DNA of 8,788 bases from Deltaproteobacteria bacterium (GCA_016234985.1 JACRNK010000056.1:1-8788), one strand, 5' to 3'; positions 1-6,664 are shown, counted from the first letter of the stretch. Translations and numbers: made by a program. Notes: generated from the sequence alone by a model not told the origin.

Positions 1-93
1 GGGGTTGTTTCAATAACAGTGTTTTAAGTTTTAAGAATAAGCCTTGCGGTTTTCATAAAATTGGTGTTAAAACATACATCCCAAGGGGAAGAA

Positions 94-753
94 ATGAAAA
101 ACATAAAAGAGACTTACCTTAACGCATGGCAAAAGACAAAGGAGCTTAAATCCCTCATCGCCTTTCTTGTCATCACAAACATTGTCTTTCTGTTTTTCGG
201 CCAATGGATGATAGCGCAAGCCGTTCCCGGCGTTGTGGAATTTAAAAAAGAGGTCTTGAAACAGCTGCCTGAGATGGGTTATTTAAAACCTCTCACAGGC
301 CCATTAGCGCCATATCTGCCGTTAAAAATAGCATATACTTTTTTCTTCAATCTCATCTTCGGCGCATTCTTATCAACCACAATGCCCGGCATTATTTTCT
401 TTCTCCCTTATCTCATTACGGTATTCAGGGCATGGGCTGTCGGCGTGCTCTTTTACGGAACAATGCCTACAGATTTGCATCTGGCGGTATTTTACGGCAC
501 ATTTATTTTGGAATTCGGCGGTTATGTGTTTTCATCCGCCGCAGGCATGAACATCGGCCTTTCAATCCTGAATCCCGCATGGAAAGGCAAAGAGACGCGG
601 CTTGAAGCATTGAAGATTGCCATGGCAGATATGAAGCTGTTATTCGTTCTGGCCGCAACCCTTCTATTCCTTGGAGCGGTGTGGGAAATGGGCTGGCTGC
701 ACTTCTTTGGGGTGCATGCTGAAAAGTTTATCCAGCCCGATATTTCTCTTTGA
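94..753 (+). CDS. SpoIIM-family (stage II sporulation protein M-like) integral membrane protein
   Basis: A 219-residue membrane protein resembling the SpoIIM/DUF95 family. About five hydrophobic segments are visible, near residues 21-42, 77-98, 100-122, 129-152 and 182-206. The segment with LEFGGYVFSSAAGMNIG (139-155) matches the family's typical 'H-G-x-x-E-x-x-x-x-x-x-A-G-x-x-x-G' membrane signature, with the Glu kept. The start is set at the ATG preceded by AAGGGG (83-88); an upstream TTG at 61 is in frame but has no ribosome site. In spore formers SpoIIM works with SpoIID/SpoIIP in engulfment. Homologues are widespread in non-sporulating bacteria with unknown function, so the name is family-level only. 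It is the first gene of the plus-strand cluster, 13 bases before maf. No convincing promoter was found in bases 1-93, only two adjacent TTTTAAG copies at 22-35. Confidence 0.72.
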   Translation: MKNIKETYLNAWQKTKELKSLIAFLVITNIVFLFFGQWMIAQAVPGVVEFKKEVLKQLPEMGYLKPLTGPLAPYLPLKIAYTFFFNLIFGAFLSTTMPGIIFFLPYLITVFRAWAVGVLFYGTMPTDLHLAVFYGTFILEFGGYVFSSAAGMNIGLSILNPAWKGKETRLEALKIAMADMKLLFVLAATLLFLGAVWEMGWLHFFGVHAEKFIQPDISL

Positions 754-766
754 TAGCCGGCCTAAA

Positions 767-1351
767 ATGTGCTATAAACCCAACATTACACTCGCCTCAT
801 CCTCTCCGAGGAGAAAGGCGCTGCTTGAAGAGATTGGTTTGAAATTTGATATATATCCAGCTGATATCAATGAAGATATAAGGCAAGGCGAATCGCCGCT
901 GGAACACACGCTCCGGCTTGCAGAGGAGAAGGCAAAGGCAGCCGCAAAAAAGGTAAAAAGCGGCTGGATAATCGGGGCGGACACCATAGTATTTATTGAC
1001 AACCGCATACTTGGCAAACCGTCAGATATAAATGAGGCAAGGGAGATGCTTAATCTATTAAGCGGCAGATGCCACAAGGTTGTAACAGCCTTCTGTCTTT
1101 TAAGCGCCTCTACAGGTGAAATTGTTAAAAAGGCTGTGGAAAGCAGTGTAAAGATAAAAAACCTCACGGATAAAGAAATTGAAGATTATCTCAAAACCGG
1201 CGAATCTCTTGACAAGGCCGGGGCATACGCTGTGCAAGGCATCGGCAGTTTTATGATTGAAAACATAGAGGGCTCATACACAAATGTGGTCGGCCTGCCC
1301 ATGGAAGAGTTAAAAGATGCATTGAAAGAAACCGTAAATACTTCTTTTTGA
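767..1351 (+). CDS. maf: Maf-family nucleoside triphosphate pyrophosphatase (dTTP/UTP type)
   Basis: A 194-residue cytoplasmic Maf/Ham1-superfamily enzyme that hydrolyses non-canonical or excess nucleoside triphosphates to the monophosphate and pyrophosphate. The N-terminal phosphate-binding signature SSSPRR is at 11-16, the catalytic-acid motif GADT at 70-73 (Asp72), and the C-terminal family motif is KAGAYAVQGIGS (150-161) followed by GSYTNVVGLP (169-178). The Gln in AYAVQG is characteristic of YhdE-type (dTTP/UTP) rather than YceF-type (m7GTP) Maf proteins, so the substrate call is an inference from that residue. The start is the ATG that places the SSSPRR motif about ten residues in, as in the family; a longer frame reaching back to 671 would overlap the preceding gene. 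The gap to yggS is 9 bases, consistent with co-transcription. Maf proteins have also been linked to division and septum phenotypes, which fits the DivIVA further along. Confidence 0.93.
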   Translation: MCYKPNITLASSSPRRKALLEEIGLKFDIYPADINEDIRQGESPLEHTLRLAEEKAKAAAKKVKSGWIIGADTIVFIDNRILGKPSDINEAREMLNLLSGRCHKVVTAFCLLSASTGEIVKKAVESSVKIKNLTDKEIEDYLKTGESLDKAGAYAVQGIGSFMIENIEGSYTNVVGLPMEELKDALKETVNTSF

Positions 1352-1360
1352 GGTGTGTAA

Positions 1361-2059
1361 ATGCCGTCAATCATTCCTAAAAACATAGCATTCGTCAGAG
1401 AACGGATTGAAAAGGCCGCCAAACGCGCTGGCAGGGATACGAGAGAGATAACCATTTTAGCGGCTGCCAAGTCTGTTGATGTAAAAAGGCTACAGGAAGC
1501 GGTAAAGGCGGGGATCCATACCCTGGGCGAAAACTACATTCAGGAGGCAAAGAAAAAGATTGATAATATACGGAAAGGCAAGGATATAAGCTGGCATTTT
1601 ATAGGCCATCTGCAAAAGAATAAGGCAAAGGATGCGGTTAAATTATTTGACATGATAGAAACGGTTGATTCAGCCGGCCTTGCAAAAGAATTGAATAAAA
1701 GGGCAGAAGAAAAGCTGGACATCCTGATTCAGGTAAATCTGGCAAAGGAAGCTACAAAAGGCGGAGTTACCGAGCATGAGGCATTGGGGCTTGCCCGTGA
1801 AATAGCCAAACTTGAAAATCTCTCGCTCAAGGGGTTAATGACCATCCCGCCGTATTTTGAAAACCCTGAAATGTCGCGGCCATATTTTACAGAATTAAGA
1901 AGGCTGGCGGAGAAGATAAGGCGTGAAAACATTCCTGGCATTGTTATGAAAGAGCTCTCCATGGGCATGTCGCATGACTTTGAGATAGCCATAGAAGAAG
2001 GCGCAACCACAATAAGGGTGGGCACGGCTATATTCGGGGAAAGGGAGAAGAAAGGTTGA
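1361..2059 (+). CDS. yggS: YggS/PLPBP family pyridoxal-5'-phosphate homeostasis protein
   Basis: A 232-residue single-domain alanine-racemase-fold protein (PLP homeostasis protein, YggS/YlmE/PROSC). It binds PLP through a lysine but has no known enzymatic activity; family members balance intracellular PLP and amino/keto-acid pools. The PLP lysine is Lys37 in ITILAAAKSVD. Further family motifs are LGENYIQE (55-62), WHFIGHLQKNK (78-88), LMTIPP (159-164), LSMGMSHDFEIAI (199-211) and RVGTAIFGER (219-228). The length matches the family. The start ATG follows GAGGTG (1350-1355), which overlaps the maf stop. The gene lies upstream of proC-yggT as in many bacteria, though here an MNT/HEPN pair intervenes. 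One oddity is AAAKS, where many homologues have A-V-S-K-T; the lysine itself is retained. Confidence 0.95.
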   Translation: MPSIIPKNIAFVRERIEKAAKRAGRDTREITILAAAKSVDVKRLQEAVKAGIHTLGENYIQEAKKKIDNIRKGKDISWHFIGHLQKNKAKDAVKLFDMIETVDSAGLAKELNKRAEEKLDILIQVNLAKEATKGGVTEHEALGLAREIAKLENLSLKGLMTIPPYFENPEMSRPYFTELRRLAEKIRRENIPGIVMKELSMGMSHDFEIAIEEGATTIRVGTAIFGEREKKG

Positions 2060-2069
2060 AAAAACTCCT

Positions 2070-2402
2070 ATGGAAAATCTTACAGCAAAAGAAAAAAAGA
2101 TACTCACAGAACTTAAAGATAATCTGAGAAAAACCCTTGCCGGCAATCTGGCGGCCTTTAAACTATACGGATCAAAGGCAAGGGGAGATTATGACTACAA
2201 ATCGGATATTGACGTGGCGATTATTGTCAATGGACTTACAAGAGAGATGAAGAATCAGATATATGATATGGTCGCTGACATAGAACTGAAATATCTTACC
2301 CCTCTTTCAACCTTGGTAGTTTCTAAAGAAAATTTTGAACTTCTCAAAAAAAGGGAGAGAAGGATAGCCCTTGATATAGACAGAGAAGGCATATCGTTAT
2401 GA
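2070..2402 (+). CDS. MNT-domain nucleotidyltransferase (MntA-type antitoxin)
   Basis: A 110-residue minimal nucleotidyltransferase of the DNA polymerase beta superfamily. The signature G-S-x10-D-x-D is intact: Gly34-Ser35 and Asp46/Asp48 in GSKARGDYDYKSDIDVAI (34-51). Such proteins pair with HEPN proteins as type VII toxin-antitoxin modules, in which the MntA-type protein adds AMP to a tyrosine of the HEPN toxin and silences it. Pairing is supported here by a 4-base ATGA overlap with the next gene, an HEPN protein. The third metal-coordinating acid usually lies in the strand before a 'V-x-S-x-E' segment; here that stretch reads LTPLSTLVVSKE with no obvious Asp, so activity is uncertain. It starts 10 bases after yggS with only a weak ribosome site. 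It is not part of the usual yggS-proC arrangement. Confidence 0.86.
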   Translation: MENLTAKEKKILTELKDNLRKTLAGNLAAFKLYGSKARGDYDYKSDIDVAIIVNGLTREMKNQIYDMVADIELKYLTPLSTLVVSKENFELLKKRERRIALDIDREGISL

Positions 2403-2809
2403 CAAGGGAAAATATAAAAATCAATATTGATGAAGAGATAAAAAGGGGGACTGCGGCAATGGATGCTGCGGCGCTTTTATCAGGCAACGGCCTTTTTAAC
2501 GATGCTGTCTCAAGATTATATTATTTTCTTCTGTATCATATCAGGGCATTGCTCCTGACAAAAGGATTGGAGGCAAGAAGCCATGAAGGGGCTTTAAGGC
2601 TATTCAGTCTCCATTTTATAAAAGATGGTATTTTTGAGACAAAGGGTTCCCATTTGTTTGCAAAACTGATGAAATACAGGGAAGAGGCTGACTATAATCC
2701 ATCTTATGAGTTTACAAAAGAGGATTTTATTGAGTTAAAAAAAGAGACTGAGGAACTTGCAGGGGATATCAAAGCTTATCTGATAAAAGAAGATTATCTT
2801 TCAAAATAG
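2399..2809 (+). CDS. HEPN-domain protein (putative toxin partner of the MNT protein)
   Basis: A 136-residue all-helical HEPN-domain protein of the COG1895/PF05168 type. Typical features are SRLYYFLLYHIRALLLTKG (38-56), the following SHEGALRLF (61-69) and the end signature R94-E-E-A-D-Y99. HEPN proteins of MNT/HEPN modules are usually RNases with an R-x4-6-H motif. At the C-terminal site where that motif is expected, this protein has R-x4-Y (Arg94, Tyr99). An R-x4-H string also occurs at Arg67-His72, but in a different helix. Tyr99 or Tyr103 could be the target of AMP addition by the partner; this is inference. The ATG overlaps the MNT stop (ATGA), which implies translational coupling. proC starts 15 bases downstream behind its own strong AAGGGGAG site. 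It could also be a non-toxic nucleotide-sensing pair. Confidence 0.84.
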   Translation: MTRENIKINIDEEIKRGTAAMDAAALLSGNGLFNDAVSRLYYFLLYHIRALLLTKGLEARSHEGALRLFSLHFIKDGIFETKGSHLFAKLMKYREEADYNPSYEFTKEDFIELKKETEELAGDIKAYLIKEDYLSK

Positions 2810-2824
2810 GTAAGGGGAGAATCT

Positions 2825-3178
2825 ATGCTTATTAAAAAAACCATCGGCTTCATCGGCGCAGGCAACATGGGCGAGGCGCTTATAAAAGGCCTTCTTGCCT
2901 CAAAAAAGATAACCCCTGCCCAGATACTTGTCGCTGATAAGGTCAAGGAAAGGCTTGCATATATTGCAGAGCATTACGAGGCAAAGGTATTTACCAAAAG
3001 TTTTGAGGTTGCAAAAGGGGCCGATGTAATTATACTTGCCGTAAAACCGAATGATGTAAAATCAGCGCTTCAGGAGATTGGCTCTGATTTGAATAAAGAT
3101 AAGCTCCTTATCTCAATAGCAGCGGGCGGGACAGGGAGTTCCAAAAGAAGACAAGGATATTGCAGTAGCTATCTTTGA
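2825..3178 (+). pseudogene. proC: Pyrroline-5-carboxylate reductase, N-terminal fragment (broken proC)
   Basis: This is the N-terminal NAD(P)-binding half of ProC, which catalyses the last step of proline synthesis (pyrroline-5-carboxylate to proline). The Rossmann glycine motif GFIGAGNMG lies at 8-16, with ADVIILAVKP (66-75) and LLISIAAG (94-101), all typical and in order. Recognisable ProC ends at Gly101 or Gly102. The 15 residues after that are unrelated frame-shifted sequence ending in TGA at 3176-3178. A full ProC would continue for about 40 residues carrying the MPNTP substrate/cofactor region, and none of this is present. The start ATG follows AAGGGGAG. The fragment alone lacks the dimerisation and substrate-binding domain, so activity is not expected. 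Codon use and motifs are otherwise undamaged, pointing to a recent deletion or an assembly/sequencing fault. Confidence 0.88.
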
Positions 3179-3182
3179 GGCA

Positions 3183-3536
3183 GTGGGCAAAGTTGTGCTC
3201 ATTGAAAACGAAGAGCTTATGGACGCTGTGACAGGATTAAGCGGAAGCGGGCCTGCTTATGTGTTTTTAATCCTTGAGGCATTGTCAGACGCAGGCGTCC
3301 GTGTGGGGCTTCCGAGAAAGACCGCAAACCTGCTTGCGATTCAAACAGTCCTCGGCTCCGCAAAACTGGCGCTGGAAAGCGGCAAACATTTCGGCGAACT
3401 CAAAGACATGGTGACATCGCCTGGAGGCACCACCATTGCCGGACTTGAAAAGCTTGAAGAAGGCAGTTTAAGGTCAACAATAATAAAGGCGGTTGAGGCT
3501 GCGACAAAAAGGTCAAAGGAGCTGTCAGGAAAATAA
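3183..3536 (+). pseudogene. proC: Pyrroline-5-carboxylate reductase, C-terminal fragment (broken proC)
   Basis: This is the C-terminal helical dimerisation domain of ProC in the +1 frame relative to the N-terminal fragment. Recognisable ProC sequence begins earlier than the GTG at 3183: reading back in frame from there gives V-P-K-E-D-K-D-I-A-V-A-I-F-E-A from about 3138, and the frame is open back to 3120. The conserved signatures LSGSGPAYVF and KDMVTSPGGTTIAGL are intact, as is the C-terminus. Compared with E. coli ProC (269 residues), the two fragments together account for about 233, leaving about 36-39 codons missing at the junction (3120-3140). The lost length is 2 modulo 3, so ribosomal frameshifting could not restore the protein. 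yggT follows after one base. Confidence 0.88.
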
Positions 3537-3537
3537 T

Positions 3538-3849
3538 ATGTTCGTATTTGCAAATCTCGTAGAGGCCTTGGCCACAATTACATCTTATCTCTTAACCATC
3601 TACATGTGGATAATCATCATACGCGCGCTCATATCATGGGTAAACCCCGACCCTTATAACCCGATAGTGCGATTTTTATATCAGGTAACGGAACCTGTTC
3701 TGTATCCTATCAGACGCAGGCTGCCGTTTATAGGCGGCATAGATCTTTCTCCGATTATAGTTTTACTCGTCATCATGTTTTTACAGGTGTTTTTGGTAAG
3801 GACATTAAATGAAGTGGCAATGAGATTACGGATGGGAGGCGGATTATGA
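3538..3849 (+). CDS. yggT: YggT family small membrane protein
   Basis: A 103-residue integral membrane protein with two hydrophobic segments (about 7-33 and 69-88). They flank the family signature SWVNPDPYNPIVRFLYQVTE (33-52), which is followed by PVLYPIRRRLP (53-63). YggT/YlmG proteins are linked to membrane and nucleoid organisation, osmotic tolerance and, in plastids, division-related complexes; the molecular role is unsettled. The start is the ATG directly after the proC stop, with AGGA at 3527-3530. The shorter single-repeat length is normal for YlmG/YggT proteins (E. coli YggT has two repeats). The TGA overlaps the ATG of divIVA (ATGA), implying coupled translation. Confidence 0.92.
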   Translation: MFVFANLVEALATITSYLLTIYMWIIIIRALISWVNPDPYNPIVRFLYQVTEPVLYPIRRRLPFIGGIDLSPIIVLLVIMFLQVFLVRTLNEVAMRLRMGGGL

Positions 3850-4343
3850 AAATCACACCGATAGAGATTAAAGAGCATAAATTTAAAAAGACATTCAGGG
3901 GATTTGACCCGCATGAGGTTAAGGCCCTGACAGACATCGTTGCTGAAACGCTTGAAGAGGCTGCAAGACACAATAATGGGCTTGAAGAAAAGTTGAAGGG
4001 CATGGCTGCCAGACTTGTGGAGCATGAGGAAAGGGAAAAGATACTCAGGGAGACCATCACCACCGCTCAAAAAATGGTGGAGGATTTAAAAAACAATGCC
4101 AGGAAAGAGGCAGAGCTTATTATATCAGAGGCAAAGATTCAAGCGGATGCCATGATGAAAAAGGCGCACGAAAGGGCGGTTCAGATTCAGGGAGAGATAT
4201 TCCAGTTAAAAAAGCAGCGGCTTGAGATGCAAACCTCTATCAAAACAATCCTTGAACATCATGCCAATCTCCTCTCCCTGGGAGGACAGGAAGCGGCAAA
4301 ACAAGATGCCGAAGACGATAAGCTCAAATTTATCAAAAAGTAA
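3846..4343 (+). CDS. divIVA: DivIVA domain-containing coiled-coil protein
   Basis: A 165-residue protein. The N-terminus MKITPIEIKEHKFKKTFRGF (1-20) followed by DPHEVKALTDIVAE (21-34) is the DivIVA lipid-binding domain, with the typical F-R-G-[FY]-D-x-x-E-V core. After this comes a long charged, heptad-like helix (about 35-145), expected to form a parallel coiled coil. DivIVA/GpsB proteins bind curved membrane and act as scaffolds for division or envelope growth. The start is the ATG behind a strong GGGAGG site at 3834-3839, inside yggT. In Firmicutes divIVA lies beside ylmE-sepF-ylmG; here the same neighbours (yggS, yggT) occur without sepF, an arrangement also known from Gram-negative Geobacter-like genomes (recalled, not checked). 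The C-terminal tail (150-165) is charged and poorly conserved. Confidence 0.9.
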   Translation: MKITPIEIKEHKFKKTFRGFDPHEVKALTDIVAETLEEAARHNNGLEEKLKGMAARLVEHEEREKILRETITTAQKMVEDLKNNARKEAELIISEAKIQADAMMKKAHERAVQIQGEIFQLKKQRLEMQTSIKTILEHHANLLSLGGQEAAKQDAEDDKLKFIKK

Positions 4344-4344
4344 A

Positions 4345-4659
4345 TTGTCGTTTCTGGAGCAAGACAAACACGGAATACTGCTCAGGCTTTATATCCAGCC
4401 CCGCGCGTCAAAGAATGAGATTACCGGCGTCATGCCGCTTGCCCACGGAAAAGACGGCTTAAAAATACGACTCACATCGCCTCCTGTGGAAGGCGCAGCA
4501 AATGCCGCATGTATTGAGTTTCTTGCGGATATACTCGGAATCAGAAAAAATCAGATAGAAATCGCATCCGGTCAAAAATCAAGAATCAAACAGATTAGGA
4601 TAAGAGGCGGTTCATTGAATGAAGTGGAAACACGGTTGTTAAAATCCTTGCAATATTAG
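4345..4659 (+). CDS. yggU: YggU/DUF167 family protein
   Basis: A 104-residue protein of the YggU/DUF167 (UPF0235) family, whose function is unknown. The core motifs are LRLYIQPRASKNEITG (13-28), LTSPPVEGAANAACIEFLA (43-61) and the later IEIASGQKSRIKQIRI (71-86). The start is inferred to be the TTG one base after the divIVA stop. It gives an N-terminus of the same length as E. coli YggU before the shared LRLYIQP motif (15 residues up to R-L in both). Longer in-frame starts (ATG at 4306 or 4222) would lie inside divIVA and add residues without family support. No strong ribosome site precedes the TTG, so translation may be coupled to divIVA termination. This is the last gene of the plus-strand cluster. 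Confidence 0.88.
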   Translation: MSFLEQDKHGILLRLYIQPRASKNEITGVMPLAHGKDGLKIRLTSPPVEGAANAACIEFLADILGIRKNQIEIASGQKSRIKQIRIRGGSLNEVETRLLKSLQY

Positions 4660-4679
4660 AAAAACCTTTCCAACAACCT

Positions 4680-5030
4680 TTACCTGCTCGACATGGAAAG
4701 CTCCCTGTTCTCCAATGTTCCGGCAGGGCTGTAAACATATTTATCAGACCATTCTAATTTCCCTTTCTGGTATTTCTTCAGAGAAACTATCCTGCCATCA
4801 TCGTTAAAATATGCCTCGTAGTATGTGTAGAGATTGCTGGCCTCTTCATAGTTTATCTCATCAACAGGCTCATAAGGCGCAGCGCTGTTCTTGATATCTT
4901 TGAAGTAGTAGGGGCCGCCGGGATAATGATAGTCCTCGGCATAGCAAAACCCGCTTCCAATCCCGTTTAAATACATAACGGGACAAGTTATTGCAAAAGC
5001 AGTTATTATAATTAACGATAATCTTGCCAT
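4680..5030 (-). CDS. Small predicted exported protein of unknown function
   Basis: A 116-residue protein, not firmly recognised. The N-terminus (1-31) is a signal-peptide-like hydrophobic stretch, MARLSLIIITAFAIT and onward, with a plausible cleavage after C-Y-A (29-31). The mature part is rich in Tyr, Gly and acidic residues. Its last 45 residues have the pattern YYEAYFNDDGRIVSLKKY (70-87), then G-K-L-E-W and Y-V-Y-S-P-A-G-T-L, a beta-strand style 'x-D-x-x-G-R-I / x-G-x-L' repeat. This resembles what I recall of DUF6156-like proteins, but only weakly. The start is the ATG behind CGGAG; an upstream in-frame TTG at 5054 would break the signal peptide and lacks a site. It follows rpoD by 27 bases on the same strand, so it may be read through from rpoD, and it ends 20 bases from the convergent yggU stop. 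Confidence 0.62.
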   Translation of the reverse strand: MARLSLIIITAFAITCPVMYLNGIGSGFCYAEDYHYPGGPYYFKDIKNSAAPYEPVDEINYEEASNLYTYYEAYFNDDGRIVSLKKYQKGKLEWSDKYVYSPAGTLENRELSMSSR

Positions 5031-5057
5031 CTTTTCTCCGTATTTTCCCGCCAAAAA

Positions 5058-6578
5058 CTATTCCTCCGCAAACCCCTTCAGCAGTTTAACCCTTGTAGGG
5101 TGCCTAAGCCTCCTTATGGCCTTGGCCTCAATCTGGCGAACCCTTTCCCTTGTAACCCCCAAAACCTTGCCCACCTCTTCCAATGTATAATCCTGTTTTT
5201 CTCCAACGCCAAATCTCATTCGCAAAACTTTTTCTTCCCGCGGAGTCAGTGTGGAAAGCACCCTCTTGGTCTGGTCAGAAAGGTCGCTTTCTATAGCCGC
5301 CTCAGTGGGCGAAGGTGATTTTTCATCTTCTATAAAATCTCCCAGAGAGCTTTCCTCATCGTCTCCGATTGGGGTTTCCAGGGAGAGTGTCTGCTTCATA
5401 AGGCGAAGGATGCGCCTCACCTTTGAAACATGAATATCCATCCTCTCCGCTATCTCATCAGGGGTGGGCTCTCTGCCAAGCTCTTTCAGGAGTTGGCGGG
5501 ACGTCTGCAAAAGCCTGTTTATGGTCTCTATCATGTGCACAGGTATGCGGATTGTCCTGCCGTGGTCGGCAATCGCCCTTGTTATTGCCTGGCGGATCCA
5601 CCATGTCGCATAAGTTGAAAACTTGTAGCCCTTCTTGTAGTCAAATTTATCCACTGCCTTCATGAGGCCGATATTGCCTTCCTGAACAAGGTCAGAAAAC
5701 TTCAATCCCAGATTCATATACCTCTTTGCAATGCTCACCACAAGCCTCAGATTGGCTTCCACCAGCCTTTTCTTTGCCTTTCTTACCACCCTATCGTGCT
5801 TTCTTACCTCCTCGGATAATTGCTTTAATGCCTCTCTTTTCATTTCAATCTTTCGCAGTATCCGTCTTATCCGCTTTTTAGCCCTTTCCGCCTTTTTAGC
5901 GCCTCTCTTTTTCTCTTCCCTTTGTATAAATTTTTCAAGCCTTATTATCCGATGGACAATCTTGTTTATTACCAGCGGATTGAGGCTCAACTCATTTAAT
6001 AATTTATATGCGCCATCTCTTTTTCTCCTCTTAAGTTTATCAACCTGAGCCAGGACATCTTCTTTGTGATCTTCGTCATATTGCTGGCCTGTCTCATCAG
6101 CCTCCTCCATAAGCTCCCTTAAAGACGCCCTGTCTGCCTTTATCCTTTCAGATATCCGGAGCACCTCTCTTGATGCAAACGGGCTTAAAAACGTAAGTCT
6201 TTTAAGCTCATTTCTGCCGTCCTCAATCTCCTTGGCAAGAACAACCTCTTCCTCCCTGTTTAAGAGCGAAACAGCGCCCATCTCTTTCATGTAAATCCGG
6301 ACAGGGTCTTCTATGCCTTCAATTTCCGAGGCCTTCTCCTTCTCTTCTGCCATTTCCTCCGCGGCTGCCGCCTTTTCAGCGCTGTCCACCACCTCTATCC
6401 CCATCTCTCCAAGCGTCTCAAGAAGGCCGTCCATATCTTCAACAGAAAACCCTTCATGCGGCAAGGCGTCGTTAATCTCATCATAGGTTAAAAACCCCTT
6501 ATCCTTGCCTGTCTCAATGAGCTTTTGAAGTTCCGTGTTATTGCTTGCTACCACTGCTTTTGCTTTAGCTTTAGCCAT
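5058..6578 (-). CDS. rpoD: RNA polymerase primary sigma factor RpoD (sigma-70)
   Basis: A 506-residue primary sigma factor that directs RNA polymerase to housekeeping promoters. Region 1.1 is at about 11-66. An acidic Ala/Glu-rich linker follows, then region 1.2 [20 protein letters not shown] (91-110). The non-conserved region is short and ends in a very basic coiled stretch (215-270). Region 2 runs from [20 protein letters not shown] (275-294) through [20 protein letters not shown] (295-314) to [19 protein letters not shown] (323-341). Region 3 is at about 347-420. Region 4 includes [16 protein letters not shown] (444-459) and the recognition helix [20 protein letters not shown] (475-494). 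The presence of region 1.1 and full region 4 marks group 1 rather than an alternative sigma. It is shorter than E. coli (613 residues) because of the small non-conserved region. The ATG is chosen over an in-frame TTG two codons upstream because GAGGGG lies 6 bases before it. dnaG, a frequent neighbour, is absent. Confidence 0.97.
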   Translation of the reverse strand: MAKAKAKAVVASNNTELQKLIETGKDKGFLTYDEINDALPHEGFSVEDMDGLLETLGEMGIEVVDSAEKAAAAEEMAEEKEKASEIEGIEDPVRIYMKEMGAVSLLNREEEVVLAKEIEDGRNELKRLTFLSPFASREVLRISERIKADRASLRELMEEADETGQQYDEDHKEDVLAQVDKLKRRKRDGAYKLLNELSLNPLVINKIVHRIIRLEKFIQREEKKRGAKKAERAKKRIRRILRKIEMKREALKQLSEEVRKHDRVVRKAKKRLVEANLRLVVSIAKRYMNLGLKFSDLVQEGNIGLMKAVDKFDYKKGYKFSTYATWWIRQAITRAIADHGRTIRIPVHMIETINRLLQTSRQLLKELGREPTPDEIAERMDIHVSKVRRILRLMKQTLSLETPIGDDEESSLGDFIEDEKSPSPTEAAIESDLSDQTKRVLSTLTPREEKVLRMRFGVGEKQDYTLEEVGKVLGVTRERVRQIEAKAIRRLRHPTRVKLLKGFAEE

Positions 6579-6584
6579 TTCCAA

Positions 6585-6590
6585 CCCCTC
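6585..6590 (-). promoter_or_regulatory. Ribosome binding site of rpoD
   Basis: GAGGGG on the minus strand, 6 bases before the ATG (6578-6576). It decides the rpoD start against the in-frame TTG at 6584, which would overlap the site itself. Confidence 0.7.
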
Positions 6591-6606
6591 GTCTGTTTTA
6601 ACAATA

Positions 6607-6621
6607 CTTAAAAATTTTAAG
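6607..6621. promoter_or_regulatory. Perfect palindrome in the rpoD leader (possible operator)
   Basis: CTTAAAA-A-TTTTAAG, with 7-base arms around a single base. It lies just downstream of the predicted transcription start and before the ribosome site. It could bind a dimeric regulator, or it may be chance in AT-rich sequence; the one-base centre makes an RNA hairpin unlikely without opening several pairs. Confidence 0.35.
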
Positions 6622-6633
6622 TCAAAGTAACAT

Positions 6634-6663
6634 ATTATAATATAAATATTAAAAACTAGTCAA
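6634..6663 (-). promoter_or_regulatory. Probable sigma-70 promoter of rpoD
   Basis: On the minus strand TTGACT (6663-6658) is followed after 18 bases by a perfect TATAAT (6639-6634), in a very AT-rich spacer. The -35 box starts two bases after the sdhA stop codon. The predicted start of transcription is near 6627, giving a leader of about 50 bases. A second TTGACT (6625-6620) lies further downstream, but only poor -10 candidates (GTTAAA, TTAAAA) follow it, so a second promoter is doubtful. Confidence 0.72.
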
Positions 6664-6664
6664 T

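Noticed and set aside
22..35. Two adjacent TTTTAAG copies upstream of the first gene
   Set aside because: Only 14 bases of AT-rich sequence, with no -10/-35 spacing or longer repeat to support a regulatory site.
671..766. In-frame extension of maf upstream into the SpoIIM-like gene
   Set aside because: It adds 32 residues unlike any Maf N-terminus and overlaps the preceding gene in another frame; the ATG at 767 gives the usual family length.
3120..3183. Programmed ribosomal frameshift joining the two proC halves
   Set aside because: About 36-39 conserved codons are missing at the junction, so a change of frame alone would not yield a complete ProC.
4633..4677. Inverted repeat GGTTGTT ... 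AACAACC around the convergent gene ends, considered as a terminator
   Set aside because: The 7-base arms are separated by about 31 bases, with no GC-rich stem and no T-run; more likely chance.
5100..6048. Several plus-strand open frames of 60-105 residues opposite rpoD
   Set aside because: They mirror the codon pattern of the clear RpoD gene, have no ribosome sites and show no family features.
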